Counted from the stretch's first letter, positions 52,530 to 61,543 are shown. The stretch is 64,000 nt of DNA from AP-15 sp963724435 (GCA_963724435.1 CAVRUN010000017.1:45764-109763); one strand, 5' to 3'. Translations and numbers: made by a program. The notes: generated from the sequence alone by a model not told the origin.

Positions 52530-52676
52530 TGATGGCTGATCCTATCCATCACCGGCAAAAGCCGGAGCTCCGAGGCGCCGCAGCAGTGCCGGTCGCCTAT
52601 CGAGTGGTTTATCAGAGCGGCGGCGGTGAGGCGAGCGGATCACCCAGGTGTCGGGTTTGCGCGCGTCGCAAAGCTT

Positions 52677-52707
52677 TTGCGATCGCGCCGCTCGGGGCTG
52701 CTATAAT
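52677..52707 (+). promoter_or_regulatory. Possible promoter of the NHL-repeat gene
   Basis: A consensus TATAAT at 52702-52707 is preceded by TTGCGA at 52677-52682, with a 19-base spacer, about 70 bases before the NHL gene start. The spacing is at the long end of the normal range. Confidence 0.35.
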
Positions 52708-52775
52708 AAGGCCGAGCGCGATATTTCCACGATCACAACTGGCAAAGCGCACCAAACAGAAGACGGAAAGGGGAA

Positions 52776-53690
52776 ATGATGGATCCCATCGTCGGCAGCG
52801 GTAAATACACCTATAAGGTCAATGAGGAATGGGCCCGCCCGCCGGAAGGCCTCGATGTCAGAGCGTGTGCGGTCTCGGTCAATTCACAGGACCGCGTCTA
52901 CTGCTTTAACCGCAACTCGGAACATCCGGTCGTGGTGTTCGATCGCGACGGCAATTTTCTAAAGTCGTGGGGCGCCGGATTGTTTTCATTTCCGCACGCG
53001 ATCCGCATCGACGAGAACGATTTCGTCTGGCTGACCGACGAATATCACGGCCAATTCATGAAATTCACCACAGATGGCGAATTGCTGCACACGATTGGCG
53101 TGAAGGGTGAGCGTTCCGATACCGGGGTGCCGGCGGATGATTTCAGCTCATCGGCGTGGAAAAAGGTCACCCACGGCGGTGGCCCGTTCAATTTGCCGAC
53201 CGACATCGCGTTTGCGTCGTCCGGCGAGTTCTTTATCAGTGACGGCTACGGCAACGCTCGCGTGCACAAATTCGCCGCCGACGGCAAATACTTGTTTTCA
53301 TGGGGCGAGCCTGGAACCGCACCCGGCCAGTTCAATTTGCCACATGGCGTTTGGATCGACAGCCGCGGCCGCCTGCTCGTCGCCGATCGCGAAAACGACC
53401 GGGTCCAGGTCTTCGATCAAGGCGGCAAGCTGCTCGAGGTATGGCCGACCGAACTGATCGGCCCGGCATTCTTCTATGTCGACGACGAGGACACAGTCTA
53501 CATCCCCGAGCATAATGGCGGCATGATCAGCATCCTGACGCTCGATGGCGAGCGGCTGGCGCGCTGGGGCGATGGCCCGGTCAACCGCTCGTGCCACGGG
53601 ATTTGGGTCAACTCGCACAAGGATCTTTACGTCGTCCAGCCGGGCGAGTGGGGTCGCGTGCGCCGCGTAGTCAAATACACCCGCCAGTAG
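52776..53690 (+). CDS. NHL-repeat (six-bladed beta-propeller) protein
   Basis: A 304-aa protein of NHL repeats, seen as the recurring FNLPTDIAFASSGEFFISDGY, FNLPHGVWIDSRGRLLVADR and related blades (about five to six). Similar proteins include peptidyl-alpha-hydroxyglycine amidating lyase-like and lactonase-like enzymes; which applies is not clear. No signal peptide. Start ATG 52776 with GGAAAGGGG upstream; a second ATG follows directly. A strong hairpin lies 6 bases past the stop. Confidence 0.85.
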   Translation: MMDPIVGSGKYTYKVNEEWARPPEGLDVRACAVSVNSQDRVYCFNRNSEHPVVVFDRDGNFLKSWGAGLFSFPHAIRIDENDFVWLTDEYHGQFMKFTTDGELLHTIGVKGERSDTGVPADDFSSSAWKKVTHGGGPFNLPTDIAFASSGEFFISDGYGNARVHKFAADGKYLFSWGEPGTAPGQFNLPHGVWIDSRGRLLVADRENDRVQVFDQGGKLLEVWPTELIGPAFFYVDDEDTVYIPEHNGGMISILTLDGERLARWGDGPVNRSCHGIWVNSHKDLYVVQPGEWGRVRRVVKYTRQ

Positions 53691-53696
53691 AGCGGC

Positions 53697-53721
53697 GGCC
53701 GCTCTGGAAATCAGAGCGGCC
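53697..53721 (+). terminator. 10-bp hairpin after NHL gene
   Basis: GGCCGCTCTG (53697-53706) and CAGAGCGGCC (53712-53721) are perfect reverse complements with a 5-base loop, starting 6 bases past the NHL stop. It fits a transcript-end hairpin, although no T run follows on the plus strand. Confidence 0.5.
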
Positions 53722-53821
53722 CTTCAACGCAGACCTTCGAATGGGAAAGTGCGCACGATATTGATGCCGCATCCAGTTGTTTGACAAGTCGGCGCGCTCT
53801 GATCCACTGAATCGAGGCCTG

Positions 53822-54436
53822 TCAGGCGACCGCCGACGTGACTGGCGCTAGCTTTTCTGCTTGCATCGCCCGAACGAATTCACCGGCGCCGGTGCCCCAT
53901 TTTGTGAAGACCTTGAGTGCTACGGTGAACGGGATGTCGACTGGGTGAACCCGCTCGGGCGGCAGGATGTAAAGTGCCCCCGCCATTGGGGTGGGTACCG
54001 ATGGCACCAGGACTGTATACGAACCGTCCTCCAGTTTCTCGACTATCAGTGCCGGCACCAACGCTTCCTCTATCTCGACAAGTGCCGGCGCGAAACCTGG
54101 TTCGTCTGCCTGCCCGGTGAGGCGGCCGGCAAGGCCCCGCAGCAATGTATAGCCGGGCAGTCTTTCCAACAGCGCCTTTTCAACTGCATTTTTTGCTCGC
54201 AAGCCCGGTCCCGTGCGGACAATTCCACCGGCAACAAAGCAGACGGCGACAAGCACCAGGATCGCAAGGAGCTCGCGAGATTCCACCGAAGCCGGGATCC
54301 CGGCTGTAATCGGCGCCACTAAGGCAACAAGGCCCTTAAAGGCCTTGGCCACCAAGAGAAGCGAGACGTAGATCGGCAGCACGATCAGGAAGCCGCCGAT
54401 CACCGTCGTTTTTGTGAATTCTGCAAGCGCTTTCAT
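53822..54436 (-). CDS. DUF502 family membrane protein
   Basis: A 204-aa inner-membrane protein of the DUF502 family. Two hydrophobic segments (about 13-33 and 56-75) are followed by a soluble C-terminal domain with the family blocks LLERLPGYTLLRGLAGRLTG and YTVLVPSVPTPMAGALYILP. Start ATG 54436. Function is unknown. Monocistronic. Confidence 0.82.
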   Translation of the reverse strand: MKALAEFTKTTVIGGFLIVLPIYVSLLLVAKAFKGLVALVAPITAGIPASVESRELLAILVLVAVCFVAGGIVRTGPGLRAKNAVEKALLERLPGYTLLRGLAGRLTGQADEPGFAPALVEIEEALVPALIVEKLEDGSYTVLVPSVPTPMAGALYILPPERVHPVDIPFTVALKVFTKWGTGAGEFVRAMQAEKLAPVTSAVA

Positions 54437-54624
54437 CTGTTTCCTCCGAATGCGGGAGTCGTGTCGTCTCTTTCCTCGCCGGCTCTCGAAGGGGCAGATG
54501 GGCGCAACCGCCCCGCAGTTAGGGCGGTCGGTACAGGTGTCCTTTCGGAGTAGTTTGGGTTGGGATCACCTGATTGCTCGGCCGCGAAATCGTCGATTGA
54601 GTCGCTATAGCCTGCACAATCGGG

Positions 54625-55038
54625 TTATTTCTTCCAGACAAAGTCGTAGCTGCACGAATTACCGCGCTGGCGTAGGTGGGCGGTGCCGGTATTATCGATG
54701 CCGCCGGCGGCGTGCATTTCAAGCGTATTGGTGCCGGGAGCAGACATTCGCATTTCCAGCTCGCCTTGGGGCCCGACAATTGCCGAAATCTGGTGTCCTG
54801 AGGCCATCGTGTAATGCGCCTTTCCGCCTACGACGTGGAGCGGGCCTGGTTTCCGTTCCGGACAATGGCCCATTCTTCCTCCGCGCCCCGTGTACGTCTC
54901 GTTGAGTTTGGTGGAAGAGACAAAATGATACGTGCCGTCATAAGCTCCGGGACTTGCAGGAGCTGACGTTTGGGCATTAGCGGCGGCGAAAAAACCAAGG
55001 GCAGCGACAACCGATAGTAACCCAAGCCCCCTCATCAT
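54625..55038 (-). CDS. Small secreted protein of unknown function
   Basis: A 137-aa exported protein. Residues 1-22 are a signal peptide (MMRGLGLLSVVAALGFFAAA). The mature domain is beta-rich with YDGTYHFVSSTKLNETYTGR, MGHCPERKPGPLHVVGGKAH, and a C-terminal Cys in GNSCSYDFVWKK, so Cys58 and Cys131 may pair. Small secreted lipocalin-like or heat-labile-enterotoxin-like folds look similar, but I cannot name the family. The start has AAAGAGG upstream. Confidence 0.65.
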   Translation of the reverse strand: MMRGLGLLSVVAALGFFAAANAQTSAPASPGAYDGTYHFVSSTKLNETYTGRGGRMGHCPERKPGPLHVVGGKAHYTMASGHQISAIVGPQGELEMRMSAPGTNTLEMHAAGGIDNTGTAHLRQRGNSCSYDFVWKK

Positions 55039-55259
55039 TACCTCTTTCCTTTCCCCAAATCGTGATCCGTGCCCGAGCGGAGCGTGTGACTGCCGCCCGT
55101 GCCTTGCGCCATCACCAAAAGTTGAGGAAGGATTATGCGAGCGTCATTGATTTGGATCAACGGCAAAATCTTGCCGATTGGGGCCGTTTTCGATCCCTGG
55201 CAATCGGGACGACTTCAGTAACTTCAGGTGCCACTTCGGAAATGCGCTAGGATGCTCGC

Positions 55260-56792
55260 ATGGCTCCAACTTCCCCGCCGCGCGTGGCATTGCTCGGCTT
55301 TTCGATCGAGTGCAACAAATTCGCACCGGTCGCGACCAAGGCGCACTTTACCGCGCGCACCTATCTCGAAGGTGACGCGATCGTCGCCGAGGCGCGGGCA
55401 CCAAACCCGCGGATGTTGGCGGAAACACCGGGTTTTATCGCGGCGATGGACGCTTCCGGGCCGTGGGTTGCAGTCGGTATCACGCTCGCGATGACCGAGC
55501 CCAACGGCCCGGTCGAGCACGGGTTTTTCCTCGAGTTGCTGGAGACGATCGAGCAGCGGCTGCGGGCCGCGCTGCCGGTCGATGCTGTCTACATTTGCTC
55601 GCACGGTGCTGCCGTGACGACCGAGGAGGACGACCCTGACGGCGTGCTGTTTGCGCTTGTCCGCAGCATCGTCGGTCCCGATGTGCCGATCGCCGCCACT
55701 CTCGACCTGCACGCCAACGTGTCGGCGCGGATGGTGCAATCGCTCGACGCCTTTATCGGCTATCGCACCAATCCGCATCTCGACATGCGCGAGCGCGGCG
55801 CCGAGGCCGCGGCCGCGATCCGGGAAATGTTGGCCGGCATGCGGCCGCAAGCGGCATTTATCCGATTGCCGATCGTGCCGCCGACGGTCACGATGCTGAC
55901 CGCTGCCGGCCCGTATGCCGAGATGATCAATCTGGGCCAGCAGCGGATGAACCCGGAGATCTTGAACGTCTCGGTGATGGGCGGGTTTGCCTTTGCCGAC
56001 ACCGCGGATAATGGCCTCGCCGTCATCGTTACCGCGCGGCACGGCAAACATGCCGCCGAAGCCTTGGCGCGCGAAATCGCGGAACTCGGTTGGGCCAACC
56101 GGGCGCGGTTTTATCCGCGGCTGACATCGCTCGACGAGGCGGTTGAAAAGGCACTGGCGGTTGGCCGCGACCAGTCGTTGCCGGCATTAGCTTTTGCCGA
56201 CGTCGCCGACAACCCGGGTGGCGGTGGCCGCGGCAACACGACCTTCTTATTGCGGGCATTTGTCGAGGCCGGGGTCAAGAACTCGTTGCTCGGCGTGTTC
56301 TACGATCCGCCGCTCGCCGCCGAAGCGCACCGCTACGGACTGCATTATCAGTTCGACGCTCGCTTCAACCGCGAGGAGACCACCAAATTTTCCGAGCCCC
56401 GGTCGGCGCCGGCTCGGGTCGTGGCCCTAACCGACGGAAATTGCGTCGGCCGGCGCGGCATCTATGCCGGTATGAAGCTCGAACTCGGGCCGTGCGCGGC
56501 GTTGCGGGTCGGCGGCCTGACTGTGGTCGTGATCTCGCATCGGGTGCAGTGCGCCGACCCAATATTCTTCGAGATGATGGGGCTTGACATCGGACGGGCG
56601 CGCTCGGTCGTCGTCAAATCGCGCGGCCATTTCCGCGGCGGGTTCGACGAGTTCTTCGGCCCCGACCAGATCGTCGAAGTCGACCTGCCGGGTCTGACGT
56701 CGCCCGTCCTGAGCCGCTTTGACTGGCAGCGCTTGCCCCGCCCGGTGATCCCGCTCGACGACAATGTCGAATGGCGCCCGTCTGTCGCCTAA
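55260..56792 (+). CDS. M81 family metallopeptidase (MlrC-like)
   Basis: A 510-aa protein of the MlrC/M81 family; MlrC hydrolyses linearised microcystin peptides, but most family members are of unknown substrate. Conserved regions: RVALLGFSIECNKFAPVATK at the N-terminus, ICSHGAAVTTEEDDPDG, ATLDLHANVS (zinc ligand candidates Asp and His), YRTNPHLDMRERG, and a C-terminal DUF1485-like domain with DVADNPGGGGRGNTTF. No signal peptide. Its stop shares CTAA (56789-56792) with the converging ketopantoate reductase-family gene. Confidence 0.87.
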   Translation: MAPTSPPRVALLGFSIECNKFAPVATKAHFTARTYLEGDAIVAEARAPNPRMLAETPGFIAAMDASGPWVAVGITLAMTEPNGPVEHGFFLELLETIEQRLRAALPVDAVYICSHGAAVTTEEDDPDGVLFALVRSIVGPDVPIAATLDLHANVSARMVQSLDAFIGYRTNPHLDMRERGAEAAAAIREMLAGMRPQAAFIRLPIVPPTVTMLTAAGPYAEMINLGQQRMNPEILNVSVMGGFAFADTADNGLAVIVTARHGKHAAEALAREIAELGWANRARFYPRLTSLDEAVEKALAVGRDQSLPALAFADVADNPGGGGRGNTTFLLRAFVEAGVKNSLLGVFYDPPLAAEAHRYGLHYQFDARFNREETTKFSEPRSAPARVVALTDGNCVGRRGIYAGMKLELGPCAALRVGGLTVVVISHRVQCADPIFFEMMGLDIGRARSVVVKSRGHFRGGFDEFFGPDQIVEVDLPGLTSPVLSRFDWQRLPRPVIPLDDNVEWRPSVA

Positions 56793-57712
56793 AGCGGGGC
56801 GCCGTTTGTGTAGGGTTTTAGCGCTGTATACATAAAGCTGTTGGCTGGTGTCGGGATCGCATGGCGGCGGCCGAGCTCGACAACCTTAACGCCAAGCCAC
56901 GGCAATTCGAGGCGATTGCCGCGCAGCAAATCGTTACCCATCGAGGCCATCAGGTGGTCCGGCATCGACCACATCGTCGCCAGCGCCGTGTCGATACCGT
57001 CGGGAGGCAAACGCACCCCCTCGGCGCGGCCGACCGCATCGGTCTCACGCAATGCGGCCTCGTAGAGACTGAGCAGATCGGAATCAGTTCGCCATTTACC
57101 GAGAGGCAACCGGGTCAGCGCGCACAGCCCGCTCATCGGCGCTAGCAGCAGGAATTTCTGCCAGATCGGGACCATGACATCGGGGCTCAACACGCCCTCA
57201 AACCCAGCCGCCTCGCACAGTTCGCGCAAGCGCAGGCCACGCTGGCTGTTACCGCCGCCCAGCTCGCCAAAGGTCATTGTCTGATGCCTACCGGTCTGGC
57301 GAACAACGCCGGGGGCGACAATCGAACCGGTGACATACGCGGTGCCGCCCATGACCGGCTCAGGTCCGAGGATCGTGGCCAGCCGCTCGGCGGCATCGAC
57401 GCCGTTCTGCAGTGGGATAACGGCGGTGTCAGGCCCGACGATAGAGCGGATCTGCTCGCCGGCGCTTTCGACATCCCACAATTTGACTGCAAACAGCACG
57501 TAATCGACGATACCGATGCTTGCGATGTCGTCGGTGGCATCGGCCGGCTTGATATGGATTTCGCCGCTGTCGCCCTCGATCCGGAGGCCGTTTTCGCGCA
57601 TCGCCGCGACATGCGCGCCGCGAGCGACAAAGACGACATCCGCCCCCGCTTTGGCGAGGGAGGCGCCGTAAATCGCCCCGATGCCGCCGGCGCCGACAAC
57701 TGCAATCCGCAT
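56789..57712 (-). CDS. 2-dehydropantoate 2-reductase family protein
   Basis: A 307-aa NAD(P)-binding oxidoreductase of the ketopantoate reductase (PanE/ApbA) family. The Rossmann motif is VVGAGGIGAIYGASLAKAG; VLFAVKLWDVESAG and PLQNGVDAAERL with the conserved Asn follow; the C-terminal helical domain ends with SMGNDLLRGNRLELPWLGVK. It may make pantoate, or act on another 2-oxo acid; several paralogues are usual in such genomes. No panB/panC genes are near. Convergent with the M81 gene. Confidence 0.85.
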   Translation of the reverse strand: MRIAVVGAGGIGAIYGASLAKAGADVVFVARGAHVAAMRENGLRIEGDSGEIHIKPADATDDIASIGIVDYVLFAVKLWDVESAGEQIRSIVGPDTAVIPLQNGVDAAERLATILGPEPVMGGTAYVTGSIVAPGVVRQTGRHQTMTFGELGGGNSQRGLRLRELCEAAGFEGVLSPDVMVPIWQKFLLLAPMSGLCALTRLPLGKWRTDSDLLSLYEAALRETDAVGRAEGVRLPPDGIDTALATMWSMPDHLMASMGNDLLRGNRLELPWLGVKVVELGRRHAIPTPANSFMYTALKPYTNGAPL

Positions 57713-57825
57713 GCATTACTCCCGATCAGATTGCGCAATTCACCTGACCAACGATCCGCCTTAGCCTAACCCGGATCATCGTTGGCACGACATTACCCGA
57801 TCACCTCGATCAAGGAGAGACAGAG

Positions 57826-58149
57826 ATGCCCGTAACGCCGCCTTCGCCAGCCCGCGAACAGATCCGGCCGATCGCACCCAAACTGATCGAGCTCGCCGAA
57901 AAGGTGGTCTATGGCGATGTTTGGGAACGCCCCGGCCTGTCAAAGCGCGACCGCAGCCTGATCACCGTCGCCACCCTCGTGGCGCTCGGCCGCGAAAAGC
58001 AGCTCGTCGGGCATCTCGGCCGCGCGCTCGACAACGGGCTCAGTAAGGATGAACTCGGCGAGCTGATAACGCATCTCGCCTTTTACGCCGGCTGGCCCGC
58101 GGCAATGACGGCGGCACTGGTAGCCAAGGACGTCTTTGCCGAGCGCTGA
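57826..58149 (+). CDS. Carboxymuconolactone decarboxylase family protein
   Basis: A 107-aa AhpD-like/CMD domain protein. The core LSKRDRSLITVATLVALGRE, then QLVGHLGRALDNGLSKDELGELITHLAFYAGWP is the CMD signature of gamma-carboxymuconolactone decarboxylases and related proteins; the CxxC of AhpD peroxidases is absent, so a thiol peroxidase role is unlikely. The start follows AAGGAGAG. Function could be decarboxylation of a lactone or an uncharacterised role. Confidence 0.86.
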   Translation: MPVTPPSPAREQIRPIAPKLIELAEKVVYGDVWERPGLSKRDRSLITVATLVALGREKQLVGHLGRALDNGLSKDELGELITHLAFYAGWPAAMTAALVAKDVFAER

Positions 58150-58216
58150 CCGGGTGGGCCCCGGCGGGAGATGGAAAGATATGCCGAGTGATCTCCCGCA
58201 TTGTCGTTTCAGCCGA

Positions 58217-59746
58217 TCAGATCGGCACGCCGGCGAAAGTCAGCAACTCGGCGATCGTGGCGATGATCTGCCCCGGGGCGACGCTGATGCCGTTCGCTGT
58301 CACCGCCGGTTCCGAGAGGTTGTTGAGGTAGCTCGTCCGATCCTTGCGCACCAATCCGATCAAAGTCTCGGCGACGATGCGGCTTCCGACCGAGCCGAGA
58401 CGGTTGCCGTTCTGCTGAAAACGCGCTTCCTGGAGGACATAGTACCAGAGCGGCGTCATGCTCTGAAACTCTCCGGCAACCAGTGCGGTGGCGATGGCAT
58501 CGGTTACGCCGTTGGTCAGGTCCTTTGCCGAGAGCGGCTTTACGTCCATCGCCTCGGCAACCGCCTGTCCGGTCGGGATCGACAGCAGAAAACCCCGCAG
58601 CAGGTTGCGACGAGCCAATTGCTGCAGCAGCGGGCCGGCCGGGAGCGTCGTCGAGCCAGGCAATTTGAATGGAAGATTGCCGAGATCCATGGCGATCAAG
58701 GGATCGATCCGGCGCGCCATCTGTGGCGCCGATTGTCCGCCAAACTGAACAAAATTATGCCAATCGATAATGTACTGTGACTGCAGCTTTCCGGTGGCGT
58801 TATCGAGCAGCGAACCAACGGCCAAAATCTGCGACAATTTCAGCGCGGTGGTGGTCCCGGTATGGCTGGCGTTGATGTTGTACTGTGGGCGGATCATCGA
58901 GTGCCCAAAGCGGAATGCCGCTACCGAAAATTCTAACGGAAGAAAGGCTGCGTCCGTGTTTGGGGCATAATATCGGTTGCCGTTGGCGAGGATGTCGTCG
59001 ACCACCACCGGATCGCATACCGTGCGCAGATAGTCGTTGATGACGACGTATTGATAGGCCCATCGCGCCAGTCGTCGTGCCCTGATGTACCGCTCGTCAT
59101 TTGAAGGCGAGCCCACCAGCTTTGTGACGATATTGTTGTGAAACAGCAAAAACGCGCAGTGCAGTTGGCTGACGTTGAGGTTTTCGTTATTGCGCATATC
59201 GGCAATAATTGCCGTCCCGTCGGGTTGACGCGGTACGTCGAACCCGGGCGGTACTGCGACCACCTTCAAGTGCTTCTGCATGTCATACAAAACATCGGCT
59301 TCGGTCTCGCCGAGATTGGCGCCGGTGCCGAGCGCTGGCCCGTCGCCATATACTTGTTCGAGGTCGAGCTGCGGCCGCCGGCCATTGATCAGCTTTTGCG
59401 CGACCTCCTGCGAGGGCAGCGGCGTCAAATCCATTACGTTGCCATCGGGGGTGGCAATCCGGCTGAGGCCGATTTCACGGTCGGTTTGGGCCGTAATGTT
59501 GTGGTCGATGAATTGGCCGAAATATGTGAAGATCGCGGGGATCGTCGAGTCGTTCATCTGCGTGGCATCGTCGGTCGCCATCGCGGTGCCCAGTGCTAAA
59601 AGTGCCCCCTGGGTGTTTGCGCCAGGCGGCAACAGCCAATCCGGGTTTTCCGCCAACAGCGGAAACATGTAGTCGAAGCGCGTGTGGAACAGAATCTCGG
59701 CGACGTCTAGCACGCCGCCATGAGTCAGCTGTTTGAAGGGATCCAT
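58217..59746 (-). CDS. Animal-type haem peroxidase family protein
   Basis: A 509-aa haem peroxidase of the An_peroxidase superfamily, as found in animals and a number of bacteria. The distal histidine is in TYFGQFIDHNIT (about 92-103) and the proximal histidine in FRFGHSMIRPQYN (about 300-312). The C-terminal domain (about 440-509) is helical. The ATG at 59746 follows AAAGGAGCGG; the longer frame from 59860 adds 38 unlikely residues. No signal peptide is visible, which is unusual for this family. Probably oxidises fatty acids, aromatics or halides. Divergent from the EndoU gene. Confidence 0.86.
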   Translation of the reverse strand: MDPFKQLTHGGVLDVAEILFHTRFDYMFPLLAENPDWLLPPGANTQGALLALGTAMATDDATQMNDSTIPAIFTYFGQFIDHNITAQTDREIGLSRIATPDGNVMDLTPLPSQEVAQKLINGRRPQLDLEQVYGDGPALGTGANLGETEADVLYDMQKHLKVVAVPPGFDVPRQPDGTAIIADMRNNENLNVSQLHCAFLLFHNNIVTKLVGSPSNDERYIRARRLARWAYQYVVINDYLRTVCDPVVVDDILANGNRYYAPNTDAAFLPLEFSVAAFRFGHSMIRPQYNINASHTGTTTALKLSQILAVGSLLDNATGKLQSQYIIDWHNFVQFGGQSAPQMARRIDPLIAMDLGNLPFKLPGSTTLPAGPLLQQLARRNLLRGFLLSIPTGQAVAEAMDVKPLSAKDLTNGVTDAIATALVAGEFQSMTPLWYYVLQEARFQQNGNRLGSVGSRIVAETLIGLVRKDRTSYLNNLSEPAVTANGISVAPGQIIATIAELLTFAGVPI

Positions 59747-59840
59747 CGAACCGCTCCTTTGAAGGCGAGGGACACTGGAGTAGGTACGCTGATCGAGCTT
59801 TCGTTCAGCAAGCCAACCTATCGCGCTTACATGCCAGTAA

Positions 59841-59858
59841 GTGTGAGCAACATCACAC
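59841..59858. promoter_or_regulatory. Perfect CRP-type palindrome
   Basis: GTGTGA (59841-59846), a 6-base spacer and TCACAC (59853-59858) form a perfect match to the CRP/CAP consensus TGTGA-N6-TCACA, extended by one base on each side. It lies between the divergent haem peroxidase and EndoU genes. Regulation by a CRP/FNR-family protein is inferred, not shown. Confidence 0.6.
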
Positions 59859-59871
59859 ATAGAGGTTACTG

Positions 59872-60417
59872 TTGCTGACCTGGATAGCCGGTGATCGGAC
59901 TTTGAGAAAGCGATCCGCTAATGGCGAGGCTCTGCTCGCGGTGATCGTACTGCTGATGCTGTTACCAGGGTCGGTGCCGGCGCGTGAAACCATAGGGACG
60001 TCGGGAACCAAATGGACGGCGACGGACCCGCCGATCAACTTTGCACATATCGAAACCGGCGAGATCAACCGGCGCGGCGAAGCGGTCGGTTATCATCATC
60101 GGCCAAACGGGGTCGACCCACCGGGGGCGAAAGTGCTGCGCGTCACCCAGCCGCCGGATGCGAATGGGGTCTATCGTGCGCGTGTGGCATTGCGCGATGC
60201 GGCAACCGGCGAATGGATCGACAAGCGCGCCTCGTCGACCTTTTTCCCGGACGCGATGTCGGATAACGAGGTTATCCAGGCGGTGCTGAACGCCTTTCGC
60301 AATGGGCAGCGACACCGTGGCGGTGAGTTTGTCGGTGCTTCGGGGCATGGGTTTGTGATTGAGGGCTGGTATCAATCGGGACGTATTGTTGCCGCCTATC
60401 CATTGCGAGGGCCTTGA
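59872..60417 (+). CDS. Secreted EndoU-type endoribonuclease
   Basis: A 181-aa protein with an N-terminal hydrophobic signal (ALLAVIVLLMLLPGSVPA, about 20-37) and a bacterial EndoU domain (about 52-178): NFAHIETGEINRRGEAVGYHH carries the catalytic His59 and His75/76, then ASSTFFPDAMSDNEVIQAV with Lys118 just before, and GHGFVIEGWY to the final Tyr176. EndoU domains cleave RNA and usually appear as C-terminal tips of polymorphic toxins; here the domain is free-standing and exported. The TTG at 59872 (AGAGG upstream) or TTG 59902 may be the start. Its stop overlaps the next gene (TGATG). Confidence 0.7.
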   Translation: MLTWIAGDRTLRKRSANGEALLAVIVLLMLLPGSVPARETIGTSGTKWTATDPPINFAHIETGEINRRGEAVGYHHRPNGVDPPGAKVLRVTQPPDANGVYRARVALRDAATGEWIDKRASSTFFPDAMSDNEVIQAVLNAFRNGQRHRGGEFVGASGHGFVIEGWYQSGRIVAAYPLRGP

Positions 60418-60794
60418 TGCCGCGGGGCCGCACGCCGCCGGCAGGGCTGATGACCGCGCGGCGCCATCCCGCGGGCCATCTCGAAGGCCGCGCGATCAGG
60501 GGCAGCGGCCGTCGGGGAGCGGTGCTGGCAAGTTTTTTCCAAAGCGATGTGCAGGGCGACCTCGACGGCGCCCGCGCGTTGCTGGCCGAGATCGGGGCGA
60601 TCGAACGCGGCGAGGCGCCGCGGCCGGCCGCAATCGGCAACGCTTACGCGGTTACGGTGTCACCCGCAGGGGTTCAACTTCGCAATGCGGTCATTGAGGG
60701 CTCGCTTCCGGAGCATTACCGGTTTGACGAATTGCGCCAGGCGCTCGGAACCTGGATTGCGGCGATCGAGCGCGCCCGCCGTGACGCGGGTTGA
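60417..60794 (+). CDS. Putative EndoU immunity protein
   Basis: A 125-aa soluble protein beginning within the stop codon of the EndoU gene (TGATG overlap). The C-terminal two thirds (QGDLDGARALLAEIGAIERG, then AIGNAYAVTVSPAGVQLRN, LPEHYRFDELRQALGTWIAA) resemble small immunity proteins and the YacL-type fold by eye; the first 35 residues are basic. Overlap, size and position behind a toxin-type nuclease argue that it neutralises the enzyme before export. It then abuts the Nudix gene. Assignment is by context more than sequence. Confidence 0.5.
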   Translation: MPRGRTPPAGLMTARRHPAGHLEGRAIRGSGRRGAVLASFFQSDVQGDLDGARALLAEIGAIERGEAPRPAAIGNAYAVTVSPAGVQLRNAVIEGSLPEHYRFDELRQALGTWIAAIERARRDAG

Positions 60795-60799
60795 GAGCA

Positions 60800-61543
60800 A
60801 TGTCGGAACCCTTCCAGCAGGATTTCAGACATAGTGAAGAAATGAACGACAGAGCGGTCGGGCAGGTCGGCGCGCCGCGACAGAGGCGGACAGGCGCCGT
60901 GCGGCCGCGCGACGCCGCCTCGCTGATCTTGTTGCGCGGCGATGCAGACAACCTCGAAGTCCTGGTCGGGAGGCGGCCGTTGTCGGCGCGATTCATGCCC
61001 GGGGTCTATGTTTTTCCGGGTGGTGCGATCGACGCGCCCGATCGGCACCCTTGGGATATCGAGAGCGGCGCCGAGACTATTCCATCACGGCTCGCGCATG
61101 CCGCGCGCGCTGCGATCCGCGAGACCTGGGAGGAAGTCGGTGTGCTCGTCGGCAGGCCGGCTGAAAGGGCTGCGCGCAACGGACCAGCGAGAGCGCCAAT
61201 TGAGGCGGCTTATCGCGAATGCGGTCTCGTCGCCGCGATGGATCAGTTGGTCTATGTCGGCCGGGCGATCACCCCGTCGCACTCCTCCCGCCGCTTCAAT
61301 ACCCGGTTTTTTCTCGGCGATGGCAGCCTGGCATTTGGCGAGCCGGCCGCCAGCGCTGAACTGGAGGACGCCGGGTGGCGACTGATCGAGCAGGGCATGC
61401 TCGACGGCTTCCGCGATGTCACCCGGTTTATGCTGGCGCGCGCCATCGCCCTGCGTCAGGGCACCGCGGCAGGCGACCCGCCGCTCTTTTACTGGGCCAA
61501 AAATGCACGCCGCATTGGCGTTTGCCGCGAGGCCGCCGGGTGA
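60800..61543 (+). CDS. Nudix hydrolase
   Basis: A protein of about 247 aa of the Nudix superfamily. The Nudix box is visible as a Gly-rich entry VYVFPGGAID with the downstream helix AIRETWEEVGVLVG (REUxEExGU), separated by a longer loop than usual, as in NUDT19/NUDT8-type CoA-diphosphate hydrolases. ATG 60800 is chosen (a second ATG at 60842 is possible). It begins 5 bases after the immunity-like gene, so the three genes may share a transcript. Confidence 0.82.
   Translation: MSEPFQQDFRHSEEMNDRAVGQVGAPRQRRTGAVRPRDAASLILLRGDADNLEVLVGRRPLSARFMPGVYVFPGGAIDAPDRHPWDIESGAETIPSRLAHAARAAIRETWEEVGVLVGRPAERAARNGPARAPIEAAYRECGLVAAMDQLVYVGRAITPSHSSRRFNTRFFLGDGSLAFGEPAASAELEDAGWRLIEQGMLDGFRDVTRFMLARAIALRQGTAAGDPPLFYWAKNARRIGVCREAAG

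Noticed and set aside
52530..52775. TPP riboswitch upstream of thiE
   Set aside because: The minus-strand leader lacks the conserved CUGAGA and related Thi-box sequences; nothing else supports a riboswitch.
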